A DNA stretch of 64,000 nt from Micromonospora parva (GTDB lineage: Bacteria > Actinomycetota > Actinomycetes > Mycobacteriales > Micromonosporaceae). The notes below the pieces were generated by a model that saw only the letters and a program-made list of their open reading frames with translations, ran no database searches and was not told the DNA's origin. Location: assembly GCF_000718515.1 (NCBI RefSeq), contig NZ_JNZS01000002.1, forward strand, positions 124,001 through 188,000. Reading direction: 5' to 3'. The position numbers were made by a program, and so were the translations under genes. Numbering within the stretch: position 1 is the first letter of the stretch; each line of letters opens with the position of its first letter. Below, piece after piece: positions 17,823 to 30,372 of this stretch.

Positions 17823-20804
17823 TCAGCCCAACTCGGTGAGCAGCCGCTCCGCCTCGTGCCGGTCCGGCGACTCGACCTCCCGGAACAACACCAGCGCCTG
17901 CTCCAGGTGCGCGCGGGCCGCCGTCGGATCCGTGGTCAGCACGCACCGGGCGATGCCCTCCAACGCCCGGGCCTTCTCGTAGCGGGCAGCGAGCCGGCTG
18001 GCGTCGGCGAGCACCCGGCGGTGCAGGTCGAGCGCGCTGACCGCGTCACCCTGCTCCAACATCGCCCGGGCCAGCAGGTTCCGGGAAGCACACTGACCGA
18101 TTCGGTCGCCGGCGTCCACCATCGCCACCAGCGCCTCCCGGTGCAGGGCTGCGGCACGCTCCGGATCGCCGGCGACACGTTCCATCACACCGATCTCGTT
18201 GAGCACCTCCCCCTCACCGAATCGGTTGCTGGCCCGGCGCTTGAGGTACAACGCCGTCCGCAGCAGGCGACGGGCGGGGCCCAGGTCACCCATCCGGTGC
18301 CGGATCATGGCGAGGTGCCCCAACGCGTTGTCGGTCTGCCGGCGGTCCTTCGCCTGCCGGGCCGCCAGGAGGTGCAGCCGGGCCAGGCGTAGCGACTCGT
18401 CGTACCGGCCCCAGGCGATAAACGCGTAGGACACGTTGTTCAACAGATTGGTCAGCGCATGGACGTCGACCAAGCCGCGGATCATGTCGAGCGCCTCGTC
18501 GAACTTCGCCTTACCCAGCCGGTGGTCACCGTTCGCGGCGTAGGAGACGCCGAGGTTCCACAGCGTGCTGAGCGTGTCGTCACGGAGCCCGAGCCGGCGG
18601 CGCACTGTCAGTGCCACCTCCATCGCGCTGATCGCCTCCGGGAAGCGGGCCAACCGGAAGTACGCCGACGAGAGGTAGTTCAGCATGGTGGCGTAGGCCG
18701 CCTCGTCGCCCAGCCGCTCGGTCACCCGAAGCCCGATAGTGTGGGTCTCGATCAGCTCGTCGAGGTGCCCGCCGTCGAAGTTGAGCCGCCAGCAGGCCCG
18801 GGCCAGCTGCCAGCACTGAACCGGGAAGTTCTCCTCCTCCGCCTTCCGGACCAGGGCGGTGAGCGCGACATGGTTCTCCTCGAACCACGCCCGCCCCTCG
18901 GCCACCGGGACAGCCAACAGGTCCGGCCGACCGGGCGTGCGCTCGGGAATGTTGCGACGACTGCCCGCCGCCTCGACCGTCCGGGCGATCGCCAAGGTGA
19001 CCGACAGGTGATGATCCAACAGCCGCTCCACGGCGGCGCGGCGTTCGGTCTGCCGCTCCGGGCCGACGAGCAGCAGCCGAGCGTACTCGCGGAGCAGATC
19101 GTGCAACCGGTACCGACCCGGCTGCACCTCCTCCACCAGATGCGCGTCGACCAACTCGTCCAACTGCTCCTGGGTGTCGGCGAGGGGCAGGTCGACGAGG
19201 GCGGCGGCCACCCGACTGTCGAAGCGCCCCGTCGGGTACAGGCCGAGCAGCGGAAACAGCCGCTGCGCCGACGGTGAGACCTGCGCGTACGACAGTGCGA
19301 ACGCCTGCCCCACCGAGCGCTGCCCGGCGGTCAGCTCGGCCAGCGGGCCCGCCCCGGCGACCAGCCGCTCGGCGAGGTCGGCGACCCGCCAGCGCGGCCG
19401 GTGCGCCAACCGCGCGCCAGCCAGCCGGATAGCGAGCGGCAGGTGGCCGCAGCGACGCGCCACCTCGGCCGCCGCCTCCGGCTCGGCGGCGATCCGCTCC
19501 ATCCCGGCCACCCGACCGAGCAGCTCGATCGCCTCGTCGGCGTCAAGGACCGGCAACGACGACGGCCGGCCCTCGTCGACCCCGATGAGCCGGCGGCGAC
19601 TGGTGATGAGGACCAGGCTCTGCGCGCCGTTGGGCAGCAACGGCGCCACCTGGTCGGCACTGGCCGCGTTGTCCAGGACCACCAACGCACGGCGGCCGGC
19701 CAGCTCGATCCGCCAGAGCGCCAACCGGTCGTCCAGGTTCTCCGGCACCCGCTCCACCGGCACACCGAGCTGCCGCAGGAGGGCCGCCACGGCCGTTGCC
19801 GTTGTCAACGGTCGGCGTTCGCTGTGCCCGTGCAGGTCGATGAAGAGCTGGGCGTCGGGATAGCGGTCCGCGAGCGCGGTGGCGACGTGTACGGCAAGCG
19901 TGGTCTTGCCGCTGCCCGGCATCCCGTCGACCACCTGGATCCGGATGCCGTCCTCCTCGATCTCCTTGACCAGGCGGGCCACCGTCTCCTGCCGACCGAT
20001 GAAGTCCCCGATCGCCCGGGGCAGGGAACGAACCGGGCCGACGGGTGGGGCCGGCCGACCGGCCAGGGCCAGGTCGCCGGCGAGCACCCGTTGGTGCAGC
20101 TCCTGCAGCTCGGCACCCGGTTCGATGCCCAACTCCTCGGCGTACGTCCGCCGGCCCTCGCGGTAGACGGCGAGTGCGTCGGCCTGCCGCCCGACCGAGG
20201 ACAACGCCAGCATCAGCTGACCTCGCAGCCGCTCCCGCAACGGATTCCGGTCGACGCTCTCCGCCAACTCCTCGATCAGCTCAGCTGCCTGACCGAGGCG
20301 CAGTTCGACGTCGACGCACTCCTCCAACGCGGTGAGGCGTTGCTCGTCGAGCGTCTGGGCGCGACGGCGGACGCTCCGGCTCGCGATGCCACCGAGTGTC
20401 GGCCCCCGCCACAGGGCCAGCGCGGCGCGGAACTCCATACGCGCCTCGACCAGCCGGCCGGCGACGACCTGGGCACGGGCCACCTCCACGCGCCGGTTGA
20501 AGATCTCGGCGTCCAGGTCGTTCGGTGCGGTACGCAGTCCGTACCCCGCCGGGTCGGTGACGATCAGCTCAGGCGCCAGCCCGAGTTCGGTGAACCGGCG
20601 GCGCAGCCGCGACACGCAGGTCTGCAACTGCGCGCGGGCGGTGGCCGGCGGGTGGTCCTCCCACACCGCGTCGACGAGTTCGTCGACCGGCACGAGCCGG
20701 CCGGCCCGCAACAGCAGCATGGCGAGGACGGTCCGGTCGCGTCCCGCGGTGACAGTGGCTTCGCCACCGCCCACCCGCAGAGGCCCCAGGATCCCGAACC
20801 GCAT
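17823..20804 (-). CDS. SARP/AfsR-type regulator (OmpR-like HTH, BTAD, NB-ARC, TPR)
   Basis: A 993-aa multidomain regulator. An OmpR-like winged helix spans residues 1-95 ([19 protein letters not shown]), and a bacterial transcriptional activation domain spans ~96-245, including the conserved [20 protein letters not shown]. An NB-ARC ATPase follows with P-loop GMPGSGKTT at 294-302, Walker B-like [10 protein letters not shown] and the GLPL-type motif [12 protein letters not shown]. The last ~400 residues are TPR-like helical repeats. Domain order is that of AfsR of Streptomyces, which controls secondary metabolism on Ser/Thr phosphorylation. GGGAGAG precedes ATG 20804. No biosynthetic cluster is adjacent. 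Confidence 0.93.
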   Translation of the reverse strand: MRFGILGPLRVGGGEATVTAGRDRTVLAMLLLRAGRLVPVDELVDAVWEDHPPATARAQLQTCVSRLRRRFTELGLAPELIVTDPAGYGLRTAPNDLDAEIFNRRVEVARAQVVAGRLVEARMEFRAALALWRGPTLGGIASRSVRRRAQTLDEQRLTALEECVDVELRLGQAAELIEELAESVDRNPLRERLRGQLMLALSSVGRQADALAVYREGRRTYAEELGIEPGAELQELHQRVLAGDLALAGRPAPPVGPVRSLPRAIGDFIGRQETVARLVKEIEEDGIRIQVVDGMPGSGKTTLAVHVATALADRYPDAQLFIDLHGHSERRPLTTATAVAALLRQLGVPVERVPENLDDRLALWRIELAGRRALVVLDNAASADQVAPLLPNGAQSLVLITSRRRLIGVDEGRPSSLPVLDADEAIELLGRVAGMERIAAEPEAAAEVARRCGHLPLAIRLAGARLAHRPRWRVADLAERLVAGAGPLAELTAGQRSVGQAFALSYAQVSPSAQRLFPLLGLYPTGRFDSRVAAALVDLPLADTQEQLDELVDAHLVEEVQPGRYRLHDLLREYARLLLVGPERQTERRAAVERLLDHHLSVTLAIARTVEAAGSRRNIPERTPGRPDLLAVPVAEGRAWFEENHVALTALVRKAEEENFPVQCWQLARACWRLNFDGGHLDELIETHTIGLRVTERLGDEAAYATMLNYLSSAYFRLARFPEAISAMEVALTVRRRLGLRDDTLSTLWNLGVSYAANGDHRLGKAKFDEALDMIRGLVDVHALTNLLNNVSYAFIAWGRYDESLRLARLHLLAARQAKDRRQTDNALGHLAMIRHRMGDLGPARRLLRTALYLKRRASNRFGEGEVLNEIGVMERVAGDPERAAALHREALVAMVDAGDRIGQCASRNLLARAMLEQGDAVSALDLHRRVLADASRLAARYEKARALEGIARCVLTTDPTAARAHLEQALVLFREVESPDRHEAERLLTELG

Positions 20805-21015
20805 CTACTCTCCCGCGTCAGTGGTGCAACTTCCAGCAGAGTAGTCCGGTGGTGACAGATCGCCCCGGCCAGGCAAGAGTGATCTGAGAGCGGATCGACA
20901 GTGATGCGCAGCAAACTCACTTCGGGTTGTCGGTGACGGCATCCGACGGGGGCGGTGCGCCCGTCCCACCCCAGCGGGGCGGGCGTACCGATTGTCGGTA
21001 GAACACGGGCGACAG

Positions 21016-21047
21016 ACGGGTGCCGGGCGGATTCGCCCGGCACCCGT
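21016..21047 (-). terminator. Hairpin terminator after the class I fumarase gene
   Basis: A perfect 14-bp stem (21016-21029 with 21034-21047) closes a 4-nt GATT loop, 16 bp beyond the fumarase stop. There is no long T-tract, which is usual in high-GC actinobacteria. Confidence 0.7.
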
Positions 21048-21063
21048 TCGCGTTGCGGTCGGG

Positions 21064-22731
<1,668 letters not shown>

Positions 22732-22739
22732 GAGCGGCA

Positions 22740-22745
22740 AGCCTA
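22740..22745 (-). promoter_or_regulatory. -10 element of the class I fumarase gene (leaderless)
   Basis: On the minus strand TAGGCT, eight bases, then ATG 22731. There is no Shine-Dalgarno. Confidence 0.5.
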
Positions 22746-22856
22746 GGGCAGACCGGTCGATCACTCCCACCCGCCGGGCGGGTCCTGGGACGCCGCTCTC
22801 ATCCAGCAGGCGCGCCGTGCCCGGCCGCCGTGCGGATCGTCGGGCGAACGGCCGGC

Positions 22857-24320
22857 TCAGCCGTCCTTACCGCCGCCCGGGTCGGGGCAGAGTTCCCCCT
22901 TCGGCCCGCAGTCGTCGTTGTCCGGCTCGCCGGGGTCGGTGCCGCCCGGCCGGGGATTCCCACCGTCGCCGGGCGGTCGGGTGGACGAGCCGCCGGCCGC
23001 GCCGACGAAGCGGACGTACCCGATCTCCCGCCCCTCGCCAATGATCATCCCCTGTGATCCGACGGCGAGAGCGTTCGCCGAGGTGCGCAGGGCGGCCAGC
23101 TCCCGGCCGGTGCGCGGGTCCAGGGCGGCCAGCCGGGACGGCTTCTCGTCGGTCACCACCACCGCGTACGGGGTGAGCGCCGCGCCGGCCTTGCCGCTGG
23201 CCTGCCGTGTCCAGAGCACCTTGTCGGTGCCCAGCTCACGGGCGATGACGGAGCGTTTGTCGGCGGCCCGGAACACCGCGGAGCGGTCGTCCACAGCGAT
23301 CAACTTGGTGCCCGACTCACCGACCCAGAGCAGCCGTCCGTCGTACCCGTCGATGACCGCCTCACGGCCGTCGGGAGCGACACCGATCAGCACGTTCCGC
23401 GCGCCCTGCGGGTCCTCGCGTTGCACGCAGCCGGCCGAGTCAGCGGTGCGCAGGTTGACGCCGGCCCGCTGCCAGGCCTCCTGCCCCGTGGCCGAGTCGC
23501 GGGCGGAGATGGCGAAGTAACAGGTGCCGTCCTGGGAGCGGGCGGCGATCCGCAGCAGCCGACCGCCCACCACGGAGAGCCGCTCGTCCCGGGCCGGCTC
23601 GACGTTCTGCAACACCCGGCCGGTGGCGGTGTCGACCACGTGGACCCGACCGTCGACCGGGAAACCGAGCAGTGGCGGCGCGGCCTCGGCCCCGGCCACC
23701 CCGTCGTCGATCCGGTTGGCGGTGAGCCGGCGGGTGCCGCGCAGACCCGGGTTGTCGGCGAGCAGGCCGCTGTGCACCCCGGGCAGGAAAGCCGTCCACA
23801 GCGGCGCGGTGCCACGCGGGTCCCAGGCGCTCAGGGTGCAGTCGGTGGCGTCGGTGCAGCGGGCGTCGAGGAGCAGATTGCGGTACGTCCAGACGGCAAC
23901 CGCGTCGTCGTCACGTCGCCGGGTCACCCCGGTCGTCGGGTCGAGCAGCTCGTACCCCTTGACCAGCAGCTTGCCCACGGCCACGACCGGGTCACGGTCA
24001 CCGCCGGCGACCGCCGCCCAGTCGGCCTTGCGCTCCCAGAGCTGGGCGCCGGTGGCCAGGCTGCGGGCCTCGACCCGGGTGCGCTGCTCGACGACGACGG
24101 CGTCACCGGCGATGGTCACGCTGCGCGGGGTGCCGCCGACGCGTTGCTGCCAGACCACGTCGGGCTCGGAGATGGGTTCGCTGCGGTCCACCCAGTCCCA
24201 CAGGCCGGGGAACGGGTTCCACACGCCGGTCGCGGCGAGCGCGACGACCACGGCGAGGCCGAGCAGCAGCCCACCGCGCACGCTCCCCTTCGCCACACCG
24301 CACACCGTAGCCACGATCAC
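22857..24320 (-). CDS. Membrane-anchored PQQ-like beta-propeller protein
   Basis: A 487-aa protein with one N-terminal membrane segment ([19 protein letters not shown]). An extracellular beta-propeller follows, built from repeats with the PQQ-type pattern, for example [45 protein letters not shown] and [17 protein letters not shown] Gly/Pro-rich tail ends in two Cys (CGPKGELC). GTG 24320 is preceded by GGAAG; GTGs slightly downstream are possible. There is no evidence for PQQ binding residues, so a scaffold or ligand-binding role is more likely than dehydrogenase activity. A second such protein lies at 30824-32080. Confidence 0.8.
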   Translation of the reverse strand: MIVATVCGVAKGSVRGGLLLGLAVVVALAATGVWNPFPGLWDWVDRSEPISEPDVVWQQRVGGTPRSVTIAGDAVVVEQRTRVEARSLATGAQLWERKADWAAVAGGDRDPVVAVGKLLVKGYELLDPTTGVTRRRDDDAVAVWTYRNLLLDARCTDATDCTLSAWDPRGTAPLWTAFLPGVHSGLLADNPGLRGTRRLTANRIDDGVAGAEAAPPLLGFPVDGRVHVVDTATGRVLQNVEPARDERLSVVGGRLLRIAARSQDGTCYFAISARDSATGQEAWQRAGVNLRTADSAGCVQREDPQGARNVLIGVAPDGREAVIDGYDGRLLWVGESGTKLIAVDDRSAVFRAADKRSVIARELGTDKVLWTRQASGKAGAALTPYAVVVTDEKPSRLAALDPRTGRELAALRTSANALAVGSQGMIIGEGREIGYVRFVGAAGGSSTRPPGDGGNPRPGGTDPGEPDNDDCGPKGELCPDPGGGKDG

Positions 24321-24375
24321 GGATCTTCCGTACGCCCGCGTCGCCGTGTCGCCGCGCTTTCTGGGCGGGGAGGTG

Positions 24376-24879
24376 TTACAGCACCCTTCCGTCGGCCCGA
24401 ACGGCGCTGCGCACCAGTGGAAGCGTGCGGTAGGGAATCTGCTCGGCCAGCGCGATGATCGTGGAGGCCCGGGTGATGCCGGCGGACGAGACGATCTGGT
24501 CGATGACCCGTTGCAGATCCGTGTTGGAGCGGGCCACGATCCGGCAGAGCAGGTCGCTGGAGCCGGTGATGGTGTGCGCCTCCAGCACCTCGGGGATGGC
24601 GGCGAGGTGGGCGGTGACCGGGTCGTGGCCGTGCCGCTGACTGATCTCCAGGGTGACGAAGCTGGTCACCGCGAACCCGATCGCGGCCGGTGCGATCTCG
24701 GGGCCGAAGCCCTTGATGACCCGCCGCTCGATGAGCTTGTCCAGCCGGGCCTGCACGGTGCCCCGGGCCACCCCGAGCCGCCGGGAGCATTCCAGCACCC
24801 CGATCCGGGGTTCCTCGGCGAGCAGTTCGATCAAGCGCACGTCGAGCGCGTCGAGCTGTACATTCTGCTCACCATTCAT
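24376..24879 (-). CDS. Lrp/AsnC-family regulator, probably of hppD
   Basis: A 167-aa regulator with the AsnC-type HTH at residues ~8-60 (LDALDVRLIELLAEEPRIGV, LGVARGTVQARLDKLIE). The RAM ligand-binding domain follows (FVTLEISQRHGHDPVTAHLA, TGSSDLLCRIVARS, DQIVSSAGITRASTIIAL). ATG 24879 has no SD, but TATGGT lies eight bases upstream. It is divergent from hppD across 139 bp. Streptomyces hppD genes also have an adjacent Lrp/AsnC regulator, so control by an aromatic amino acid or 4-hydroxyphenylpyruvate is the likely role. Confidence 0.9.
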   Translation of the reverse strand: MNGEQNVQLDALDVRLIELLAEEPRIGVLECSRRLGVARGTVQARLDKLIERRVIKGFGPEIAPAAIGFAVTSFVTLEISQRHGHDPVTAHLAAIPEVLEAHTITGSSDLLCRIVARSNTDLQRVIDQIVSSAGITRASTIIALAEQIPYRTLPLVRSAVRADGRVL

Positions 24880-24887
24880 GAGTGCAG

Positions 24888-24893
24888 ACCATA
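24888..24893 (-). promoter_or_regulatory. -10 element of the Lrp/AsnC gene (leaderless)
   Basis: TATGGT on the minus strand, eight bases, then ATG 24879. CATTC (24875-24879) and GAATG (24896-24900) flank it and could be half-sites for the regulator. Confidence 0.5.
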
Positions 24894-24910
24894 CCGAATG
24901 CGCAACCTGA

Positions 24911-26224
<1,314 letters not shown>

Positions 26225-26258
26225 CACTTGCGAGCGTGACGCAACCTCCGTCGTACCC

Positions 26259-26301
26259 GACGCCGCCGGTCGGTGGGCCCCGACCCACCACCGGCGGCGT
26301 C
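26259..26301 (+). terminator. Strong hairpin after hppD
   Basis: GACGCCGCCGGT plus GGTGGG (26259-26277, one bulged C at 26271) pairs with CCCACC plus ACCGGCGGCGTC (26284-26301). It starts 35 bp past the hppD stop. No T-tract follows, so terminator function is inferred. Confidence 0.6.
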
Positions 26302-26378
26302 GCGCCGCTGCCCGGACCACACCCTTCGGGGTACGCCCCGCGACACGTCCATGACGAGTTCGCCGGGACGGTCGTCGT

Positions 26379-26384
26379 TAAGGT
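26379..26384 (+). promoter_or_regulatory. -10 element of the leaderless mini-ORF/RDD transcript
   Basis: TAAGGT, six bases, then GTG 26391, which begins the nine-codon ORF whose stop overlaps the RDD start. Confidence 0.45.
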
Positions 26385-26390
26385 GTCCTC

Positions 26391-26420
26391 GTGAGTGAGC
26401 GAAGCGGAACGGCCGCGTGA
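26391..26420 (+). CDS. Leaderless nine-codon leader ORF coupled to the RDD gene
   Basis: GTG 26391 opens a reading frame coding VSERSGTAA with stop TGA 26418-26420, which overlaps the RDD start as GTGA. TAAGGT lies six bases upstream of GTG 26391, while the RDD start itself has no good SD. This suggests ribosomes load on the mini-ORF and re-initiate at the RDD gene. The peptide shows no attenuator-like codon run. The call rests on start/stop geometry alone. Confidence 0.4.
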   Translation: MSERSGTAA

Positions 26421-27439
26421 GCGTTCAACCTGGTTGGTACGTCGACCCCGCCGACACCGAGACCCGGCGTTACTGGGACGGCGAGGGTTGGCTCGGCGCG
26501 CCCATCCCCGTCGACGCGACCCCGCCGGACGGCCCGCCGCCACCCGAGCCACCACCCGCGCCGGTCGGCCCGGCCGAGCCCGCGACGTCGGCAACCCGCG
26601 ACGCGGCGACCGCCGCGCCGGGCTGGCCGCCGCAGCAGGGCCCACCCCCCGGGTACGGCCCGCAGCAGGGCCCACCCCCGGGGTACGGCCCGCAGCCGGG
26701 GCACGGCCCGGGTTGGGGACCCCAGGCCGGCCCACCCGGATGGGGACCGCAGGCCGGGCCACCCGGATGGGGACCGCAGGCCGGCCCACCCGGATGGGGA
26801 CCACAGGCCGGTCATCCTGGCTGGCCCGGACGGCCGCCCGAGCCACGACCGCACGGCCACCGGCTGGCCGGCTACGGCCGTCGGCTCGCCGCCCGGGTGA
26901 TCGACTTCGGCCTCGTCTTCGCCCTGAACGTGGTCGTCAACGGCTGGTTCGTCTGGCGCTGGGCGCAGGAGTGGGCACCGTACTGGCAGGAGGTCTTCCG
27001 GCGCGCGGCGCGCGGCGACACCTCCGCCGAGGGCCTTCCGCTCCCCAGTGAGCAGTCCAACTCCCTCCTGGTGGCGATCCTGCTGATCGCCACCGCGCTC
27101 TGGCTGGCGTACGAGGTGCCCGCCATGGCCGCCGGTGGGCAGACCGTCGGCAAGCGGATGATGCGGATCCGGGCGGTGCCGATCGCCGCCGACCAGCCGC
27201 TGGGCTTCCGCCGGGCGTTGAGCCGGTGGAGCACGCTGGGCCTGCCGACGCTGCTCTGGTACTGCGCCGGGCTGGGCCTGGTGCTGCAACTGGTCGACGC
27301 CCTCTCCCCCCTCTTCGACCACCCGCTGCGCATGGCGCTGCACGACAAGCGCGCGCAGACGGTGGTCGTCGAAGTCCCCAACCGGCCCGATTCCGCCCCC
27401 TCGAACGACCGCAACCAGCCCCCGGGAGACACCCCATGA
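26417..27439 (+). CDS. RDD-family membrane protein with DUF2510 and proline-rich repeats
   Basis: A 340-aa protein. Residues 1-30 form a DUF2510 motif ([20 protein letters not shown]). Residues ~35-140 are Pro/Gly-rich, with two 10-aa [10 protein letters not shown] units and four 9-aa [13 protein letters not shown] units. The C-terminal ~190 residues are an RDD domain ([15 protein letters not shown], then [15 protein letters not shown]) with about three membrane helices. GTG 27-bp-type DNA repeats underlie the linker. Its stop overlaps the aminotransferase start (ATGA). RDD proteins are suspected transporters or ion exchangers; no function can be assigned here. Confidence 0.85.
   Translation: MSVQPGWYVDPADTETRRYWDGEGWLGAPIPVDATPPDGPPPPEPPPAPVGPAEPATSATRDAATAAPGWPPQQGPPPGYGPQQGPPPGYGPQPGHGPGWGPQAGPPGWGPQAGPPGWGPQAGPPGWGPQAGHPGWPGRPPEPRPHGHRLAGYGRRLAARVIDFGLVFALNVVVNGWFVWRWAQEWAPYWQEVFRRAARGDTSAEGLPLPSEQSNSLLVAILLIATALWLAYEVPAMAAGGQTVGKRMMRIRAVPIAADQPLGFRRALSRWSTLGLPTLLWYCAGLGLVLQLVDALSPLFDHPLRMALHDKRAQTVVVEVPNRPDSAPSNDRNQPPGDTP
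26640..26820 (+). repeat. In-frame 30-bp and 27-bp tandem repeats in the RDD gene
   Basis: Two 30-bp units encode [10 protein letters not shown] and are followed by a variant unit and four 27-bp units encoding GPQAGPPGW or GPQAGHPGW. The 27-bp copies are almost identical at DNA level. Confidence 0.8.
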
Positions 27440-28539
27440 CCGACTCCGGACGTCACCAGCCGGCACTGCGGCTGACCCGCGCCGACCTGGACGCGCTGCC
27501 CAACTACGTGCCGGGGCGCAGTCCTGCCGACCTGGCCCGCGAGTTGGGCCTGCCGGAGGCCATCAAGCTGGCCAGCAACGAGGTGCCGTACGGCCCGCTG
27601 CCCGGCGTGGTGGAGGCGGTCACCGAGGCGATCACCACGTCGCACCGCTACCCGGACATGGGCGTTGTCGCGCTGCGGGACGCATTGGCCGAGCGGTACG
27701 GCGTCGACGCCGACCGGATCGCCACCGGCTGCGGCTCGGTGGCGCTCGCCGAGCACCTGGTGCGGGCCACCTGCCTGCCGGGTGACGAGGTGCTCTACTC
27801 GTGGCGGTCCTTCGAGGCGTACCCGATCATCGTGGCGACCAGCGGCGCGACCAGCGTGCGGGTGCCCAACGACGCCGGGCACGGGCACGACCTGGCGGCG
27901 ATGGCCGCGGCGGTGACCGACCGAACCAGGGTGATCTTCGTCTGCAACCCGAACAACCCCACGGGTACGGCGGTGCGCCGGGCCGAGTTGGACCGGTTCC
28001 TCAACGGGGTGCCGGACGACGTGCTGGTGGTGATCGACGAGGCGTACCGGGAGTTCGTCACCGACCCGGAGGTGCCGGACGGTCTCGACTACCTGGACCG
28101 GCCCAACGTGGCGGTGCTGCGCACCCTGTCGAAGGCGTGGGGGCTCGCCGGGCTGCGAATGGGCTGGCTGGTGGCCCAGCCGGTGGTGGCCGCCGCCATC
28201 CGCAAGGTGGCGACCCCGTTCTCCAGCAGCACGGCGGCCCAGGCCGGGGCGCTGGCCGCGCTGACCCAGGCGACGGAGATGGAGCGCCGCTGCGCCCTGG
28301 TCGTCGCCGAGCGGGACCGGGTCACCGAGGCGCTGCGCAAGTTCGTGCCCGAGGCGCCGACGAGCCAGGCCAACTTCGTCTGGCTGCCGTTGGGCGAGCG
28401 TGCCGTGGCGTTCGGCAAGGCGTGCGAGTCGCGCGGGGTGATCGTGCGGCCGTTCGCCGGGGACGGCGTCCGGGTCACCATCGGCACCCCGGCGGAGAAC
28501 GACGCATTCCTGGCCGCTGCGGAGACGGCGCTGACCTGA
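27436..28539 (+). CDS. Class I/II aminotransferase (HisC-like; histidinol-phosphate or aromatic aminotransferase)
   Basis: A 367-aa PLP enzyme of the HisC/Pat subgroup. Visible are [14 protein letters not shown] near the N-terminus, the cofactor-ring-stacking region [44 protein letters not shown] and the Schiff-base Lys in [16 protein letters not shown], followed by [11 protein letters not shown] with the carboxylate-binding Arg. ATG 27436 overlaps the RDD stop and has GGGAG upstream. No histidine gene is near, whereas hppD is 1.2 kb upstream, so transamination of tyrosine or phenylalanine is a reasonable inference. HisC identity cannot be excluded. Confidence 0.88.
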   Translation: MTDSGRHQPALRLTRADLDALPNYVPGRSPADLARELGLPEAIKLASNEVPYGPLPGVVEAVTEAITTSHRYPDMGVVALRDALAERYGVDADRIATGCGSVALAEHLVRATCLPGDEVLYSWRSFEAYPIIVATSGATSVRVPNDAGHGHDLAAMAAAVTDRTRVIFVCNPNNPTGTAVRRAELDRFLNGVPDDVLVVIDEAYREFVTDPEVPDGLDYLDRPNVAVLRTLSKAWGLAGLRMGWLVAQPVVAAAIRKVATPFSSSTAAQAGALAALTQATEMERRCALVVAERDRVTEALRKFVPEAPTSQANFVWLPLGERAVAFGKACESRGVIVRPFAGDGVRVTIGTPAENDAFLAAAETALT

Positions 28540-28617
28540 GGACCGACCGGCCATCTGTGACCAATTAATGACGGATGGACGGTTTGTCCGGTTTGCTCCA
28601 TTTTTTGCCCTATCTTC

Positions 28618-28658
28618 CGAAGTAGTCGACGCGCCGAGGATCGCGTCGACTCACTTCG
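28618..28658 (+). promoter_or_regulatory. Hairpin in the 5' region of the surface-protein gene
   Basis: CGAAGT plus GTCGACGCG on the left pairs with CGCGTCGAC plus ACTTCG on the right, with one bulge on each side and an 8-nt loop. It lies between a TATCTT hexamer (28611-28616), a possible -10, and the GTG at 28676. Confidence 0.5.
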
Positions 28659-28675
28659 AGAACGGGGTAAAACAC

Positions 28676-29230
28676 GTGCGTACTGCCAAGATCTGTCTGG
28701 CCGGCGCGGCCGCCGCGGCGATGGTCGGCTTCCTCGCCGCTCCGGCCGCCGCCGCGCCCGACGACACCACCGCCACCACGTTCGAGGTGCTCGCCGGCAC
28801 CCTCGACATCGTCGCGCCGACCACCGCCGACCTTGGTACTGGTGCCCCCGGTGGCACCATCACCGGGCAGCTCGGCACCGTGACCGTCGACGACTCCCGA
28901 GGCGCCGCCGACGCCTCCTGGGTCGCCTCGGTGACCTCGACGGTCTTCCAGACCGGCGGCGGCTCGCCGCCCGAGACGGTCCTGCCGGCCGAGATCGACT
29001 ACTGGTCCGGCCCGGCGACGGCGACCACCGGTGACGGCACCTTCACCCCCGGGCAGACCACCGCCGGCGACGCCGCACCGCTGGACAGCGTCACCCTGCT
29101 CACCGCGTTCACCCACAGCGGCGGCACCGGCGGCAACACCGCCAGCTGGAACCCCACCCTGGTGGTCAACGTCCCGCTGGACAGCATCGCGGGCGTCTAC
29201 ACGGGCACGGTGACACATTCCGTGGCGTAG
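28676..29230 (+). CDS. Secreted WxL-like surface protein
   Basis: A 184-aa exported protein. A signal peptide (TAKICLAGAAAAAMVGFLAA, cleavage near AAA-APDD) precedes a Thr/Gly-rich all-beta domain: TTFEVLAGTLDIVAP, GTVTVDDSRGAADASWVASV, and a final NPTLVVNVPLDSIAGVYTGT. The strands before DSRG..ASW and the terminal GxYTGTVTHSVA are like the WxL surface domain of Gram-positives, although only one such motif (SWVASV) is seen. GTG 28676 was chosen at the signal peptide. It overlaps the following gene and probably forms an operon with it. Confidence 0.75.
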   Translation: MRTAKICLAGAAAAAMVGFLAAPAAAAPDDTTATTFEVLAGTLDIVAPTTADLGTGAPGGTITGQLGTVTVDDSRGAADASWVASVTSTVFQTGGGSPPETVLPAEIDYWSGPATATTGDGTFTPGQTTAGDAAPLDSVTLLTAFTHSGGTGGNTASWNPTLVVNVPLDSIAGVYTGTVTHSVA

Positions 29231-30281
29231 CCGCCGGGGGCGGTCGACCATCGCGGTCGCGCTCGCCCTGTTCTGCCTCGCCGGTCCGGGTCTGTCGACC
29301 CGGGCCGGCGCGGTCGAACCGGATGCGGGTTCGGACGACGGCACCATCGGGATCCGGTTGCTGGAAGCCCCGACCGAGCGCCGCGCCGACCCCCGGGCGC
29401 TGCGTTACATCGTCGACCACCTACCGCCGGGGACCACCATCAAGCGGCAACTGCTGATCGTCAACCGCACCGACCAGACCCGTCGGGTCGACGTGTACCC
29501 GGCGGCCGCGACAGTGGAGGGTGCGGCGTTCCGCTTCGGCGAGGGCCGCGCCGAGAACGAGCTGACCTCCTGGGTCACCCTCGACGAGCGCTCCGTCCAG
29601 CTGGGACCGCGGGGCGAGACCCGGGTCCGCGCGACTGTCACGGTGCCGCCGGCTGCCTCCCGGGGCGAGCGGTACGGGGTGATCTGGGCGTCCACCACCT
29701 CGCCTCCCCGAGCCGGCGGCGAGATCAGTCAGGTCCACCGGGTCGGCGTCCGGATGTACCTCGACGTCGGGCCCGGCGGCGAACCCGCCTCCGACTTCTC
29801 GATCGGCGAGGTGCGCCCGGCCCGCAGCCCCGCCGGCGAACCGTCGTTGACCGTCCAGGTCACCAACACCGGAGGCCGTGCCATCGACCTGACCGGCGCG
29901 GTCGCCCTGGCCGACGGCCCGGCGGGCAGCCGGGCCGGCCCGTTTCCGGTCGGGCAGGGCGTCACGCTGGCGCCGGGCGCATCCGGGCAGGTCATCGCCC
30001 GGTTCCCGGCCGCGCTGCCGAACGGCCCCTGGAAGGCGGAGGTGAACCTGGAGAGCGGTCTGGTGAAGCGCGGCGTCACCGCGCAGATCACCTTCCCCGA
30101 CCCCGGTCAGGTCGGAAAGCAGGGCAGCGTCGTCTCCCGGATCGTTTCCGGGTGGACGGTGGCGGCGGCCGGCGCGGGGCTGCTGCTGGTTGTCGGCCTC
30201 GCAGTGCTGGTCCGCCGCTCGCGCCGGTCCGATCGGCCAGCCAGCAGCGAGCCGAGGGAGCGCGTCCCGGCCGGTCGTTGA
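29217..30281 (+). CDS. DUF916/WxL-interacting-type surface protein with C-terminal membrane anchor, non-canonical start
   Basis: A ~354-aa exported protein. The in-frame sequence upstream of the first TTG (29358) encodes a clear signal peptide (RSRRGRSTIAVALALFCLAG, LSTRAGA), yet no ATG, GTG or TTG occurs between it and the in-frame TGA at 29211. ATT 29217 is the best candidate start; GGTG lies about five bases upstream. The mature part has DUF916-like beta domains (PPGTTIKRQLLIVNRTDQTR, RGERYGVIWAS), then a second Ig-like domain, a membrane segment (GWTVAAAGAGLLLVVGLAVL) and a basic tail. It overlaps the WxL-like gene by 14 bases. Confidence 0.75.
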   Translation: MPWRSRRGRSTIAVALALFCLAGPGLSTRAGAVEPDAGSDDGTIGIRLLEAPTERRADPRALRYIVDHLPPGTTIKRQLLIVNRTDQTRRVDVYPAAATVEGAAFRFGEGRAENELTSWVTLDERSVQLGPRGETRVRATVTVPPAASRGERYGVIWASTTSPPRAGGEISQVHRVGVRMYLDVGPGGEPASDFSIGEVRPARSPAGEPSLTVQVTNTGGRAIDLTGAVALADGPAGSRAGPFPVGQGVTLAPGASGQVIARFPAALPNGPWKAEVNLESGLVKRGVTAQITFPDPGQVGKQGSVVSRIVSGWTVAAAGAGLLLVVGLAVLVRRSRRSDRPASSEPRERVPAGR

Positions 30282-30372
30282 CCCCGCACCACAACCCGCC
30301 CTTCGCCGAAACCCGCCCCTCGCCGAGGCCGTCAGCCCGGCCGCCGCCGGCCAGGCCCGTCAGCCCGGCCGA

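Noticed and set aside
26236..26394. Possible 53-aa Pro-rich ORF (GTG 26236) between hppD and the RDD gene
   Set aside because: Its middle is exactly the strong hairpin 26259-26301 and its composition is explained by that stem. No SD and no recognisable domain.
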